Source: Chalara sp. BL73 (lineage: Eukaryota; Ascomycota; Leotiomycetes; Helotiales). Taken from it: 64,000 bases of DNA. Shown here one piece after another: positions 37,301 through 47,878 of the stretch (position 1 is the stretch's first letter; the number at the start of each line of letters is the position of its first letter). The translations under genes and the position numbers were made by a program. The stretch spans positions 124,001 to 188,000 of the forward strand of contig CAKJVC010000006.1 of the NCBI GenBank assembly GCA_918026815.1. Reading direction: 5' to 3'. The notes beneath the pieces are model-generated. The model had not been told where the DNA came from. It made no database searches and saw only the letters and a list, made by a program, of their open reading frames with translations.

Positions 37301-39742
37301 TACGCCTCTTTATTGAGCATATTCTCCAGAGGACCTAGAGATATCATACGGCGGTCCACGAGCGCTGTCGAGGAATACGACGCATGGTTGGTATGGCTGA
37401 AGCAGTCTCAAGAGCGACATGACATAATTATTGATTCTATGATGAAACGTCTTAAATCCTTACGGGATAAAATGTGGTATGTTACAGATGTGAGGAACTC
37501 GAAGCCTTATGAAAATGCAAGAAGCATTGCAGTTGCGCTCAAGTGGATGGCAGCGCCTAAGAAAACTTCCAAACTGCCACTAACGTCTATGCGGCCGCGT
37601 AATAATTCGCGTCTATCTTCTACAAACAACTTCCTCCTCAAGAGTGAAACTCAAATCCTGGCTGAAATCGCTGCTTCAGAAGAGCAAGGAGGACCAAACA
37701 AGCTATCAGATGAGCAATCAGAAAACACTCAACGGTGGCTATCCCAATTTGGCATCGAGAACTTCTGTAAAGGCGAAGAAAGGATCCATAGATTCTGCTT
37801 GGAAATCGAGGCTTGTATCAACAAGCTCGTTGGTGACAACCTTGTAGATGCCCCAGATCTGTGGTCCAGTGATTTGTACTTTCGAGATAAGCGGATCCTG
37901 GATAGTGGTAGGCAAAGAGGCGATACCCTACTCAACAACTTTCGATCATTGAATCTTTCAGGTGATGATATCAACGAGTCCGAAACTGGGCGCCGAGGTT
38001 TGAGAAGTACAGACTTCAATCGAACTGGGAGCAGAGATCTTCGTTCGATGTCCATGAGGAATGGTTCCCAGCAGAGTTTTGACTCGGGCAGGTACAGCAT
38101 GTCCAGGATCAGTACTAGTGGAGATATGTTTGATACACACGATTACTTTGGCATGGCGAGCCCTGTCTTGACGATTGATTCTTCAACAACTTTCTGGTCT
38201 CCGTTTCAGACTCGCACGCAATCACCAACGACAAGTATGAGCAGTGTGCGACCGGGAACCTCTTCGTCAACAAACGAGACTGTCATGCTGAGAGAGGAAA
38301 GAGCGAGTCTAGCGAAGCAGCGCTTTATCACAGATCTAAAGCAAACGCTGACAAGCTTGCTTATAAGTGATCTTGGTACTCTTGTGTTTGCACAAGGAAG
38401 TGAGACAGATTCTTGGTTCTCCAGTGACCTCGGCCAAGATTGCATGGATCGAAAGGAACGAGTTGAGCGTAGAGCACGAAAGAAGAACAAGAGGCGGACA
38501 CTGGAGAAGAAGAGAAGCTTCAGAGATCTCCGAAGTGCCCAAATTACAGATGTGCCATTTGAACGACCTGATGGCATCTGTGAGCGGCCTGACAAGGGAG
38601 CAAGTTTGAGACCATCGTCGGAGCAACATACCCCAGATGTGCATTCAATTGCAGGAAGTTCGTCCACAAATGACACTGTCATATCTGGCGCGCGCAAAGC
38701 TGCAAGGGAGGCGGATGCACGGAAAAATATTGTCAAGGATATGGAGTCACCAGACTTTCCATATAGGAACGCGTTCCAACGTTTGCTTCGCATGTTCTCA
38801 GTTCACCCGAATCCATATGCAAAGCTGAACGCGTTGTATGAACTAGAACAACTAATTATAGCTTATCTTACACCTTCTAATACTCGACGACCACGACTAC
38901 GCAGTGATATAATAACCTCATCCTTACCTGATGTGCATCAGGTCAGCAGTCTCGCTGCCGGAGATCCCATGCCAAACACACCACGTGCCAAGAATTTGGA
39001 AGAAGCCATCGATAACTGCAAAGAAAGGAGGTCACATACAATTGGCGTGGGCGACAATTCCCCATCTACGCATCGTGGTACAGATCGATCCATTAATAGT
39101 CCCACTCCGGCCAGCACAGACATGATTGTCGATACGCTTCAAGAGCTTTTCCGTGAGGCAGATATCCGGCCGAAGACCCTGTTTCGTGACTTACAATTTA
39201 TTGCATCGTTCGTGCCCGCTCCTATTCTGGATAAGACCGAACGTGGCAAGGCTTTTTGGGACGCAGGTCTCGCAGCCTTAGGACTGAAGCAAGACGTATG
39301 CCGCACCATGATTGAAGTGGCTGACGAGATCGTACAACACGATATCAAACAAGTCGAGCGTCGCAAAACATCATCCGTCAATGATGCGCTTCCACCAGTC
39401 ACCGCAAGCAGCGAGGTCCTGAAATATGGCATGGAGGACGCGGCGAAGATGCTTACGATCACAGCTAAGGAAGGAGAGCCAGCTGCAGAACGCGAACTGG
39501 GTATCTTCTACATCGCGCATCCAGACCTCGTGGAAAAGGTGACTGCACCGCTCAGCAAGCCGCGCGAGACTTTCAAGGCACAGGTTATGGACATGCATGG
39601 AGGCGGGAATGCCAGCAGGGCCGATCCGGCCACGATGTGTATTGCGTTCCACTGGATGGAACTGAGCGCCATAGGAGGCGATGATCTCGCCAAGCGCTAT
39701 CTAAGACAGAGGGAGAGCCAGGAAATCAACGAAATCCCATGA
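34325..39742 (+). CDS. Large conserved fungal protein with RasGAP-like segment and Sel1-like C-terminus
   Basis: Exons are inferred as 34325-34379, 34442-35931, 35982-36085 and 36139-39742, giving 1,750 residues. The last two introns (50 and 53 bp) are clear. The 5' end is uncertain: the main frame is open back to a TGA at 34198 with no in-frame ATG before 34795, so a 62-bp intron (GTACGT donor, TTTCCCAG acceptor) linked to an ATG at 34325 is proposed. The N-terminal half is helical and ends with FFISKWLFSVFLLNAIIHPE, which recalls the C-terminal block of RasGAP domains. The middle is Ser-rich and acidic with a DDEAEEEEEY run and a KRRARKKNKRR-like basic patch. The end (AAERELGIFYIAHPDL, WMELSAIGGDDLAKRYL) looks Sel1-like. 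A role in small-GTPase or polarity signalling is only a guess. Confidence 0.72.
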
Positions 39743-40419
39743 CCGATCTAGAAAATATTATCCCACCTGTAGGGATTCTTAGATATGGATATAAGATATG
39801 TGTATATGGGTGTGGGAGGTTGTGCTGTTTAAGAAATATACGAAGATACCTTTGAAGCATTTAGCGTGCGATTTGGTATTTGGTTTGGGAGTTTGGCATT
39901 GGGTGGGAACCAGAACAGGTTGTTTGATACACCGTATGCATTTTCTATGGTCTTGCAATGAACGATGAAAGCAAGACGGTACTTTTATAATAAAATAGAT
40001 AGACTGGCTGGACATGAATGAACAGGCTCTCCATATCAACATCCATTCCACGCGCACGTGATCAGACCCTCTTCTCTGAAGTCTCGCTTGTTAAAAGGGG
40101 CAAACCAAACCCATCTTATGGCCAACTACCCAAAGCTCACGATCTCAAAATCACGGTGATTCCTTCTCTAAGAGCACGATCATGTTTAAAACAAGGCTTT
40201 TATCCGTTCTTACGGCCAAGAACCACACCTCCAAACCCCCAGCTCCCGAGGCTGAAAGTGGCTTGCCCAGCTGAACAGCCACACACCATGCCAACAATGA
40301 CCCGCGCGGGCATCTTCAAGCCCGCCTTGATAAATATATACTACTCCCAACCTCCATCCACGCGCCGCCTCACCTTACATAAACAACTCAAAAAAAAAAG
40401 AAAGGAAGAAAGGGAGATC
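39743..40419. other. Intergenic region, no gene recognised
   Basis: These 0.7 kb separate tandem genes. An A-rich stretch with GGAAGAAAGGGAG directly precedes the next start codon. A plus-strand frame is open from 40018, but the conserved protein begins at 40420. Confidence 0.45.
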
Positions 40420-42576
40420 ATGGACCCGATAACGATAACAGCGACAATCTCCTCGGTGACACTAACGCTAGCGAAAGCCTCGAAAGCGCTCTGCACGCTC
40501 TTCGAGGCGTACACGTCGGCGCAGCGCACCCTGTTCCTCATACAGGCGGAGTGCACGGTGATCACGGCGGCGCTGTCGTCGATCCAGACGCACGTGTCGT
40601 CTCCCGGGGCGGGATCTCCGCAAAGGCGGGCTTCACCATGGACACCCGAGGCTATCGCGGCGTTGGACTTGAGCCTGCTCGGCTGCTGCATGACGCTGGA
40701 GGTCTTGGAGAAGGAAATCGGCGAGATGACGGGGGAGGTAAGGCTTGAGAGCACGTTGAGGGGAAAGCTGGGACGCATGGGGAAGGCGAGGTATGTGTGG
40801 AGGGAAGAGAGCATGGCGGCGTTGCTGGGGCAGATGAGAGGGCAGAGCGCTGCGTTGGGAATCCTGCTTAAGGCTGTTGAATTGTAGGTGATTTCGTTAT
40901 TCGCCATCATTCACCCTGTCTGCGCGGAAGAGGAGAAGACGATGGAGCTGGAGCGGGATGTTTATGGAAGGTGAATTTTAGCGGAGGGTTGACTAGGTAA
41001 TAGTACTTCCATCGATCGCATCCGCCAAATCTTGGAATCAGGAAGACCTGTTTTCCGCGCCGTGGAGCGAGATTCGGCTAGCATCAGGGAGACAAACATG
41101 TCCAAAAGATACCCAAAGTCGATCGCTGAGATGTCGATGGCGAAGCCAGAAAGTATATACGACATCATCAAAGATAATGGCGGCTACGACGATTTTGATA
41201 GCCTTGAAACGGATGACGAAAGCTGGAGTATCTCATCCGAAAAGATTGATGATACATTCGGCCGCTTAGATCAAGGGATGACGCGGCCATTTGAGGCGTC
41301 GAGACGCACTGATCAAGAAGGGAGGATAGAGCCGCAATCAAATCCATCCGGAATCAATTTCGCCCAACTCAGCATACAACCTAAGCCTCCTGTTCGTAGG
41401 AAACCAATCAATCACCCCGTCGCACCAACCCTTGCACCCTCAATCCTTCCTCCCACAACTCCCATGCCTTGGGAGATCCGCTCCTCCTCCTCCTTACTCC
41501 AAGAAATCCAAGCCATTCACAAAAAGTCGCAAGTCCCGGGCGTTGCTGTCGGGATGCTCAACTATTCCCAGAGCGAGATTTTCGTGGCCGGCGTTCGCAA
41601 GCACGGAAACTCTTCACCCATAGTCCGTACGGATGCATTCAGCATATCTGGACTCACAGAGCTAATGACCGCGACGGTGCTTGCACGATTCGTTGAGCGC
41701 GGAAAGGTGCGGTGGACCCAGAAGATTGATGAGCTCCTTCCAGATTTTGCACAGATCTCACATCAGCAACACAGTGAAACGACACTAGAGATGCTGGCGG
41801 CGCATCTCTCAGGTATTTCTGAATCCATAAATGCCGTGGAAAATGGTCAGCTATGGGTATACCTGTGCGGAAGCCTTATCAATGGTGGTGAAGGTAGACG
41901 AGGAATAGCTCTCGCCTATCTCCGTCGGCCGCCCGACAGAGCGCCCGGGACAAATTTCTGGCACTGGGCTAACTATGCAATTATCGGGCTGATACTCGAG
42001 CGTCTTGCGGGTGTACCATTCGAAGTCGTCATGAAAAACGAGCTTTTTGATCCACTTGAAATGTACCACACTGGATTCGGCTACGCGGACGTTGTCCGCA
42101 ATTCTCAGAGCGCAAATCCCACGCAGCCCTGGCCACATGGGTATACCGACGGATCGCCTATGATCAATGTGAGGACCTCTGACCTTCACGACAGGACAAT
42201 TCTTCCCCCCGCGCTTTATCCCTGTGCTGGAATACATAGCTCTCCCCCAGATCTATGCACCTTTCTTCGATTGCACCTCGAATCGCTCATGTCTAAGTCA
42301 AAAACATCGTTCTTGAAGAAAGAGAGCCTCGAGATGCTACACGGTCCTGTCGGAACGTCTACATCGACCAGATGTTCTATGCATAAGGGTCAGCGGAATT
42401 GGGCTGGAGGTGAGACTTGGTCTCTCCGAACAAACAGTCTGGGCTTCGCTGCGAGCGTTTGGTTTGCACCACGAGTAGAAAAAGCAATAATTTCTTTAGT
42501 AAATCTTTCTGGGGATAGAGGACATCAGGTAGAGGACGAATGTGCCTCGGCGTGTACAAGATTCAACCTGCATTGA
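40420..42576 (+). CDS. PigL_N domain fused to a catalytically degenerate beta-lactamase-like domain
   Basis: Exons are 40420-40883 and 41004-42576; the 120-bp intron (GTAGGT donor, TTGAC branch, AATAG acceptor) joins phase-2 ends, giving 678 residues. Residues 1 to about 170 match the PigL_N type of N-terminal helical domain (TATISSVTLTLAKASKAL, then LLGCCMTLEVLEKEI, and SIDRIRQILESG), found at the front of fungal STAND/ankyrin proteins. An acidic linker follows. From about residue 320 the protein reads as a beta-lactamase-fold serine hydrolase (QVPGVAVGML; VRWTQKIDELLPDF; LLQEIQAIH; IIGLILERLAGVPFEVVMKNELFDPLEM). The nucleophile motif SxxK is replaced by GLTE at 371-374, YxN by HWA at 475-477, and the late His-Gly motif by WAGG near 621. 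It is therefore likely inactive as a hydrolase. A binding or signalling role is inferred. Confidence 0.82.
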
Positions 42577-43063
42577 TCTGGGATTGTAGGACCAGGATTG
42601 TCTCACTGCAATGATAAGAATAGGATGGTTACACAGCATCAATAAAAGATAAGCCTCCATCTGGAAAGGTATTAGAATTGGGCGCCAGTCAGCCTCATCA
42701 CATATTTGAGAAAAGCTCTATACTCAAAAACATAGGCGCAGGTGGGACGATGCAACAGTAAAAACTAAACATGGTATTCTGGTACCATTTCCGGAGGTCC
42801 GAAATGTCAATCAGAGCGCCTAAGGAGAGCCTATTGCAACATGGCTCGCTAAACCATTCCTAAAAAGGGGTGAGACACGGCAAGGCTGCCAAGACATGCA
42901 CAGCGGGAGCAAACTAGCGGCTATGAAGAGACACCCTGTTCGTGTCCCCTTAGGAAGATATAATCAGAAGTCATCGGTAGGGAAGATGCGTATTAAGCCC
43001 ATCATTCTAATGTGCTGTATTCGATACAGAATTTTATAGCACTAAACGTTGTAGACTTTGATC
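42577..43063. other. Intergenic region, no gene recognised
   Basis: These 0.5 kb between tandem genes hold the terminator of the fusion gene and the promoter of the coiled-coil gene. I see no distinct element. Confidence 0.4.
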
Positions 43064-44329
43064 ATGGCCTTGATAAATGCTCAAGCACAAGCATGGGATG
43101 CCTACGCAGCTCTCGAAATCCTCCCTCGTGGTAGCTACAGCAGTATTTGCATGGGGACGACGCTAAAGAATACACGATGTCGCTGGGACATACCCCAAGA
43201 GGACGTTATGTCTATACGCAGAATTCTCGATGAGATGGAGAGAAGCTCACCCATCAATGCCATTCCACAGTTACATCAGCTGGCAAGGTTGAGCTTATGT
43301 TATGAACGACACAAAGACATGAATTGGCAGGCCGTAGATGTGATCAACCGTTGGGAAGCCACAATACGAGCCCTGGCCCAGAATACACAACATAACGAGT
43401 GGGAAGATCAGATTGACCAGTTGCGGGAACAATTAGCTACAGCGAAAAGGGAGCGGGACGAAGCAAATGCCAAGGCAGTGGATCTTTTTGCGTCAAAAAG
43501 TACTATCCAGAGCCTTGAAAGCACACTCAGCCGACTGCAGTTAGAATGCGCTGGATATAAAAAAACCCTTGTAGAGAGAATAGCGGTCATTGCGCAAGGC
43601 AAGGAGGAGCTCGAGAATGCTCAACTTGAGTTAAGACAGCAGAGAGCTATAAGCAAACAACAAACCATAGGGCTGAGCCAGGCACAGGGGAGGTTAAAGG
43701 AGGCCGCTCTCGAAGAGGAGACTGCGAGGGAGATTAGGAAAAACCAAGATATCAAAATCGAAGATCTACTCAATACTCAAAAAAATCTAGAGTCTACCGT
43801 GCAAGAAAAGGATGCAGCCCTTGCAACTTCCGAGGACCTAATCAAGCAATTCACTAAAACGCAAGAAACTCTCGATATGGAGTCTCAAAACAAGCAGAAA
43901 GAGCTCGAAAGCATGAAGTCCCAACTAAAGCGGTTGGAGATTGCCTACGGCAACGAAACAACCGAGAACAAAAAGCATACCGACACCCAGCAAAATCTCA
44001 AGTCTGCCATGCAAAAACAGCAAACAGCACTCGATACTGCTAACTCGGAGATTGAACAGCTTCAAAAAGACTTCAAGTCAGAAAAGGCCAAGCGCAAAAA
44101 TCTATACAACAGCATCAAGGACAGCCTTGATCGCGCGAAACACTCTTCAAAATGGAGAATGGCAATGAACGATCAGAATGTTGAAGTGGAATCTGATTAT
44201 GATGAGACGGAGTCCTTGGAGATACTCAAATCACAGAAGCTTATTCATGATCTAAATGATGAATTGTCGAAGCCATTGAGGAGGGTGGTCGCAAGGAAGA
44301 TGAGCCGGCTGGTATTGTGCTCAAGTTGA
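43064..44329 (+). CDS. Coiled-coil protein with an N-terminal Cys motif, function unknown
   Basis: A single exon of 421 residues starts at ATG 43064. Residues about 25-95 contain CMGTTLKNTRCRW followed by a helical stretch ending LCYERHKDMNW; this C-x-G-x-T...RC pattern with a downstream LC..H resembles the region in front of GIY-YIG (T5orf172/DUF1766) domains in many fungal proteins, but no nuclease domain is present. Residues about 120-400 are a long heptad-rich coiled coil (repeated EEL, LES, KEL, QLKRLE patterns), rich in K, E and Q. The tail is acidic and then basic. It could be a truncated relative of that family or a structural scaffold. I cannot assign a function. Confidence 0.75.
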   Translation: MALINAQAQAWDAYAALEILPRGSYSSICMGTTLKNTRCRWDIPQEDVMSIRRILDEMERSSPINAIPQLHQLARLSLCYERHKDMNWQAVDVINRWEATIRALAQNTQHNEWEDQIDQLREQLATAKRERDEANAKAVDLFASKSTIQSLESTLSRLQLECAGYKKTLVERIAVIAQGKEELENAQLELRQQRAISKQQTIGLSQAQGRLKEAALEEETAREIRKNQDIKIEDLLNTQKNLESTVQEKDAALATSEDLIKQFTKTQETLDMESQNKQKELESMKSQLKRLEIAYGNETTENKKHTDTQQNLKSAMQKQQTALDTANSEIEQLQKDFKSEKAKRKNLYNSIKDSLDRAKHSSKWRMAMNDQNVEVESDYDETESLEILKSQKLIHDLNDELSKPLRRVVARKMSRLVLCSS

Positions 44330-45354
44330 GGAGGCTGGCAGTTGAGCGGTGAGGTGGGTTGAAGTATTTATATTTATTTTTGGCGCATGGCTAGGATTCC
44401 AATCTTGATTTCATAATCTAAGGGTTAGATGATATGAGCGTAGGTTATCTTGTTTTAGTCAATTCGTATTGTGAAGAAGTCCTTATGATATATCTTATCC
44501 GTGTCTGATTCGGTGATGAATAGCCTGCAAAGTGAATGGACCAAAAGAGAATCAAGAAAGTTGGCTCTCTTTCTATCCGAGCCACTAGTCTAAGATCTTC
44601 AGGTCCGTTGCGGTAGCTGCTAAGTCTTCGTTCTTGCTCTATGTAGCACTTTCGACAGTGAAGAGCGGCGTCTTAGATGGTATTTGTGTACCTTGAGGAA
44701 TGAAACCTTGCGTGACGCGACCCATATCTGTTACCTAGGATAGGCTGGATATCGCTAAGCTTTGTAACTGAAGCTGTTTACTCCGCTATATTTGAAATCG
44801 ATTGGTTTGTGTTTGTAAACTGCCGGAGTGATGTCAAATGAAGATGTATGTTTTCGCAACAGGGCATCGTGCATAACTGTTACTGCAAGCCCGAATATAG
44901 TTCCATGATTTGCTTTCTTTCGGAGGCAGCGAGCTTTGTTGATGTTGGGCATTTGAACTGCTGTATGGAGAGGCATTTTGTGATTCTTCGTCAGCACGCT
45001 ACATGAAGGGATCTGTTGCATATTCTCTACAGATGTGAGTATCGTGAGTATTATTGTGATTAAGGACTGAAAGGGCAAGAAAAGACGCGATTTATGGAGG
45101 CATAACGAGGGCCTGAAAGGCAAATCCAAAGTACTTGCAATGAGAGGAGCTTGCAACCTCCTTCTCAGGTAACTCCCGGCCACTCCTAGCAATCTAAACG
45201 AAAACCGAATGCTCAATAATATATAAAACATTGATAGATGTGCCTGTCTTTGTTCTAGCCTTATGTATGTTGCAAGACCTTTGAGTTTTATATTCGTAGC
45301 ATAGTACCGTATACATATGTCTTACATGTTGTACAAGTATGATTATAGAACCGC
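44330..45354. other. Intergenic region between convergent genes
   Basis: One kilobase holds two convergent 3' ends. A 158-codon minus-strand frame (44755-45231) has no recognisable domain and unconvincing composition. Confidence 0.45.
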
Positions 45355-47085
45355 TCATCGCTCTCGATCTCTGGCCCATCGTTTCAGAATAAATTCTCTG
45401 ACTTTATACCTGCTTAGAATGCCATCCATTCCCAATTTTTGCTCTGCTTCTGGGCTCATCGGCCTGGGGATGTCCACATAGACAAGTACAAGAGTTTTCT
45501 TGGCCATGTTGATGACTCTGTTTAGGCAATGAAGCCAAGACCAGGTTCTCGTCTGCTTCTGCTGAACATAGTTCTGGAGGAACACATCCTTCGACCAGTA
45601 CTTGTCGCTATATGCGGGAAGAATCAAAACCGCAAACTCTGCGTGAGAAAACGGAGGGCCTCTTTGATATAGCATGAAATCACAAGAGAACTTCGCACCT
45701 CCTCGTACACACCAGCCCAAAGACCTGAAATGGTGATAAACCACGTACTGAGTCATGAAAATGTCGTCTGGGGACAGACTCGGGTTTGCCACTGGGGGAA
45801 AGCTAGAGTTCCTGCGGAAGAGATTTAATAGCTCTTCGTTTGGGATGGCTATCTTGGTAGCTGGGTCAAATACTGTTAAAACTCCGAGGGCATAGGTGAG
45901 AAAGAAAGCTTCCTGTGGAGTTAGCTGGTAATGCTCTTGATTCACAGCTGGCAAAGGCTCCTCCTGGATTTCCAGCGTTGTTGTGGGACTCAATGCTCGT
46001 TCTGGACTCGGTGGCTCGAATGCGTCGAACGTTGTTTTTTCGACAGTTGGGGAAAACCGAACACTTTTCTGACGTTTCATCTTTGGAGTGACGGGAGCTG
46101 TATTCTCTATATTATGTGAAAGTGCATCTAGACTTGTAATACCAGTAGTAGCCTCAGCCTGGGCGATTAATTCCCCTGTGGGAATATATGCTATCTCGGA
46201 CTTATCAGCTATAGGCTCGGCTCTAGCTTCCTCGAGAGTTTCCAACGGTATGCTTGTTGGCCGGAAAAAATGTGCATTTGGAAGGGCTAAAAGCTCTTTC
46301 GGGCCAACAGGCGCAGCATGGACCCACTGTCCTGGACCTCGCTGAAAAACGTCTTGAACAATTGGCATGGTGTTAGACTGGGCGGACATGTTTAGATCGA
46401 GCGTTGAGTTTGGAAGGGAAAGCAGCTCCATAGGGCCAACTGGTGAAAGCACCGAAGTTTTAATCTTCTCCACAAATATATCATCGCTCTCGGAGGCGGT
46501 CAAGCTAGTATCACTATCCATAAGCAAGTCTGGTAGTTCCTCTTCCAAGACTAATGTGTTTCCGTGTTTCGAAGAGGCTTCTTCGAGCCGGATTTGCTCG
46601 ATGGCCTCCCGCTCCTTCCTAGCCCTTTCCCATTTTGTTTGCTGTCGTTTCTCTCGAACGCGCCGTGTATGCTCTTCAGCAATATGCCTTTTTGTGTTGT
46701 CCTTCCCCTGTTGCTGCTCCCGCTCCATCCAGCTAGGCTCACTTCGACTTAAATTGCCTTTTCCATAGAAGCCTTGTTCCCAAAGTCCTCGAATAGATCT
46801 GCTGTCGGTGACGTGTATCGACCGTGTTTCTGGTGACCACCAAGCCTGGTATAGCGGCGAAGGGGCTGATCTGGGACGAGTAATCACCTGTGACAGCCAG
46901 GTGTAGAGAACATGGAAGAGGGAGATTGGATTATGTGGTATGAATGTTGGCAGTGGGTACGTGCGCATGGGAGCAGGCAAAGCGTATAATTTGTTCATCT
47001 TCTGGTAATTGGTAAACTTTGGCTTCGTCGACGGAGATTCTTGAGGCGCAATCGGGCCCGGCGAATGGGAGCTGGCAGCAGCCAT
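45355..47085 (-). CDS. SEN2: tRNA-splicing endonuclease subunit SEN2
   Basis: SEN2 is the catalytic subunit that cuts the 5' splice site of pre-tRNAs in the SEN2/SEN34/SEN15/SEN54 complex. The gene is a single exon of 576 residues from ATG 47085; the frame is open further upstream but has no ATG. The N-terminal third carries the conserved LPAPMRTYPLPTFIPHNPISL and the GLWEQGFYGKGNLSRSEPSW blocks. A charged, variable middle includes a long RER/KER helix. The C-terminal nuclease domain has YVVYHHFRSLGWCVRGGAKF, then the catalytic Tyr in LYQRG (about 472), His in FSHAEF (about 481) and Lys in the AKKTLVLVYVD region (about 528). All three catalytic residues are intact. It is divergent from the ceramide glucosyltransferase gene across 789 bp. 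Confidence 0.95.
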   Translation of the reverse strand: MAAASSHSPGPIAPQESPSTKPKFTNYQKMNKLYALPAPMRTYPLPTFIPHNPISLFHVLYTWLSQVITRPRSAPSPLYQAWWSPETRSIHVTDSRSIRGLWEQGFYGKGNLSRSEPSWMEREQQQGKDNTKRHIAEEHTRRVREKRQQTKWERARKEREAIEQIRLEEASSKHGNTLVLEEELPDLLMDSDTSLTASESDDIFVEKIKTSVLSPVGPMELLSLPNSTLDLNMSAQSNTMPIVQDVFQRGPGQWVHAAPVGPKELLALPNAHFFRPTSIPLETLEEARAEPIADKSEIAYIPTGELIAQAEATTGITSLDALSHNIENTAPVTPKMKRQKSVRFSPTVEKTTFDAFEPPSPERALSPTTTLEIQEEPLPAVNQEHYQLTPQEAFFLTYALGVLTVFDPATKIAIPNEELLNLFRRNSSFPPVANPSLSPDDIFMTQYVVYHHFRSLGWCVRGGAKFSCDFMLYQRGPPFSHAEFAVLILPAYSDKYWSKDVFLQNYVQQKQTRTWSWLHCLNRVINMAKKTLVLVYVDIPRPMSPEAEQKLGMDGILSRYKVREFILKRWARDRER

Positions 47086-47874
47086 AATGTCGTACGATAC
47101 TGCGTCCAGATTCTTCCAAAGACTGCTGGGCTTCTTGGTCAGCAAAAAGACGTTCGTATTGTACTTGAGCAGTGCTGTTTAGAAATTGATGGGAGTATAT
47201 TGCAGCAAGTGTATCGCTCAGATACCGTTGTAGTCATCTCCGAGGAGAATTGAGCCGGCATTGGAAAAGAAACAAAGTCAGAGTCATCTCCTAAGCATCC
47301 GAATGGGTCATCACCGCAACGTCACTTTGCTGCTGTTGGATGCGTAAAATGTGAAGATAAGAGAGAAGACAGACCTGTAGATGGTTGAGGATGGGCTTAT
47401 TACATGCTGCAATGTGAAGGGAGGCGGTAATAATTCGGGATATGCGATATACGTGTTGAGGAGGAAGAAAGTGATTGAGGGCTTCCCATCTTCCAGGTAG
47501 TAAGTAGAAGTAAAACGGAACATTTTCGGTGCCAAGAGCCACCCCACCACCTTCCGACAAAGTTCAGATCAGCCAATCATTTCACGTCCATCAATAATCA
47601 TATTGGCCGGCGCAAGCCATCCTCTGCCATGCAGAGAAAGCAGAGCAGAGCCTTATCAACTATCTGAATGAGCGTTGGGCACCAAATACATACAGTACTG
47701 TAGCTAGTTTCTAAGGCGACGGAGGGAATAGCGGGGTACACGTGATGTCACTTCCCGGGATCTAGAACTAAAAGCGCGTCAGAACCTACGCGGATAAAAA
47801 GTGCTCTGCTCTGCTCTGCTCTGCTCTGCTCTCTTCCCTCCCTAGACCTCGCTGCATTCCCTCATCTGTATGGG
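47086..47874. promoter_or_regulatory. Divergent promoter region SEN2 / ceramide glucosyltransferase
   Basis: The 789 bp between the two start codons must supply both promoters and leaders. The side next to the glucosyltransferase carries a GCTCT tandem run and a two-codon upstream ORF, listed separately. Confidence 0.6.
47803..47832. repeat. GCTCT pentamer tandem repeat (six units)
   Basis: Six perfect GCTCT units lie 43 bp upstream of the glucosyltransferase start codon. CT-rich runs in this position are common in fungal core promoters and leaders, so copy number could affect transcription start choice. Confidence 0.9.
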
Positions 47875-47878
47875 ATGA
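47870..47878 (+). promoter_or_regulatory. Two-codon upstream ORF overlapping the main start codon
   Basis: An ATG-GGA-TGA mini-ORF has its stop overlapping the main ATG (ATGA). If the transcript starts upstream, ribosomes ending on this uORF stop directly on the main start, allowing reinitiation or reducing initiation. The sequence is certain; the regulatory effect is inferred. Confidence 0.55.

Noticed and set aside
40341..40910. 189-codon minus-strand frame
   Set aside because: It is antisense to the PigL_N exon, which has clear family features and a matching splice.
44755..45231. 158-codon minus-strand frame downstream of SEN2
   Set aside because: No recognised domain and no plausible promoter between it and SEN2; it may be part of the 3' region.
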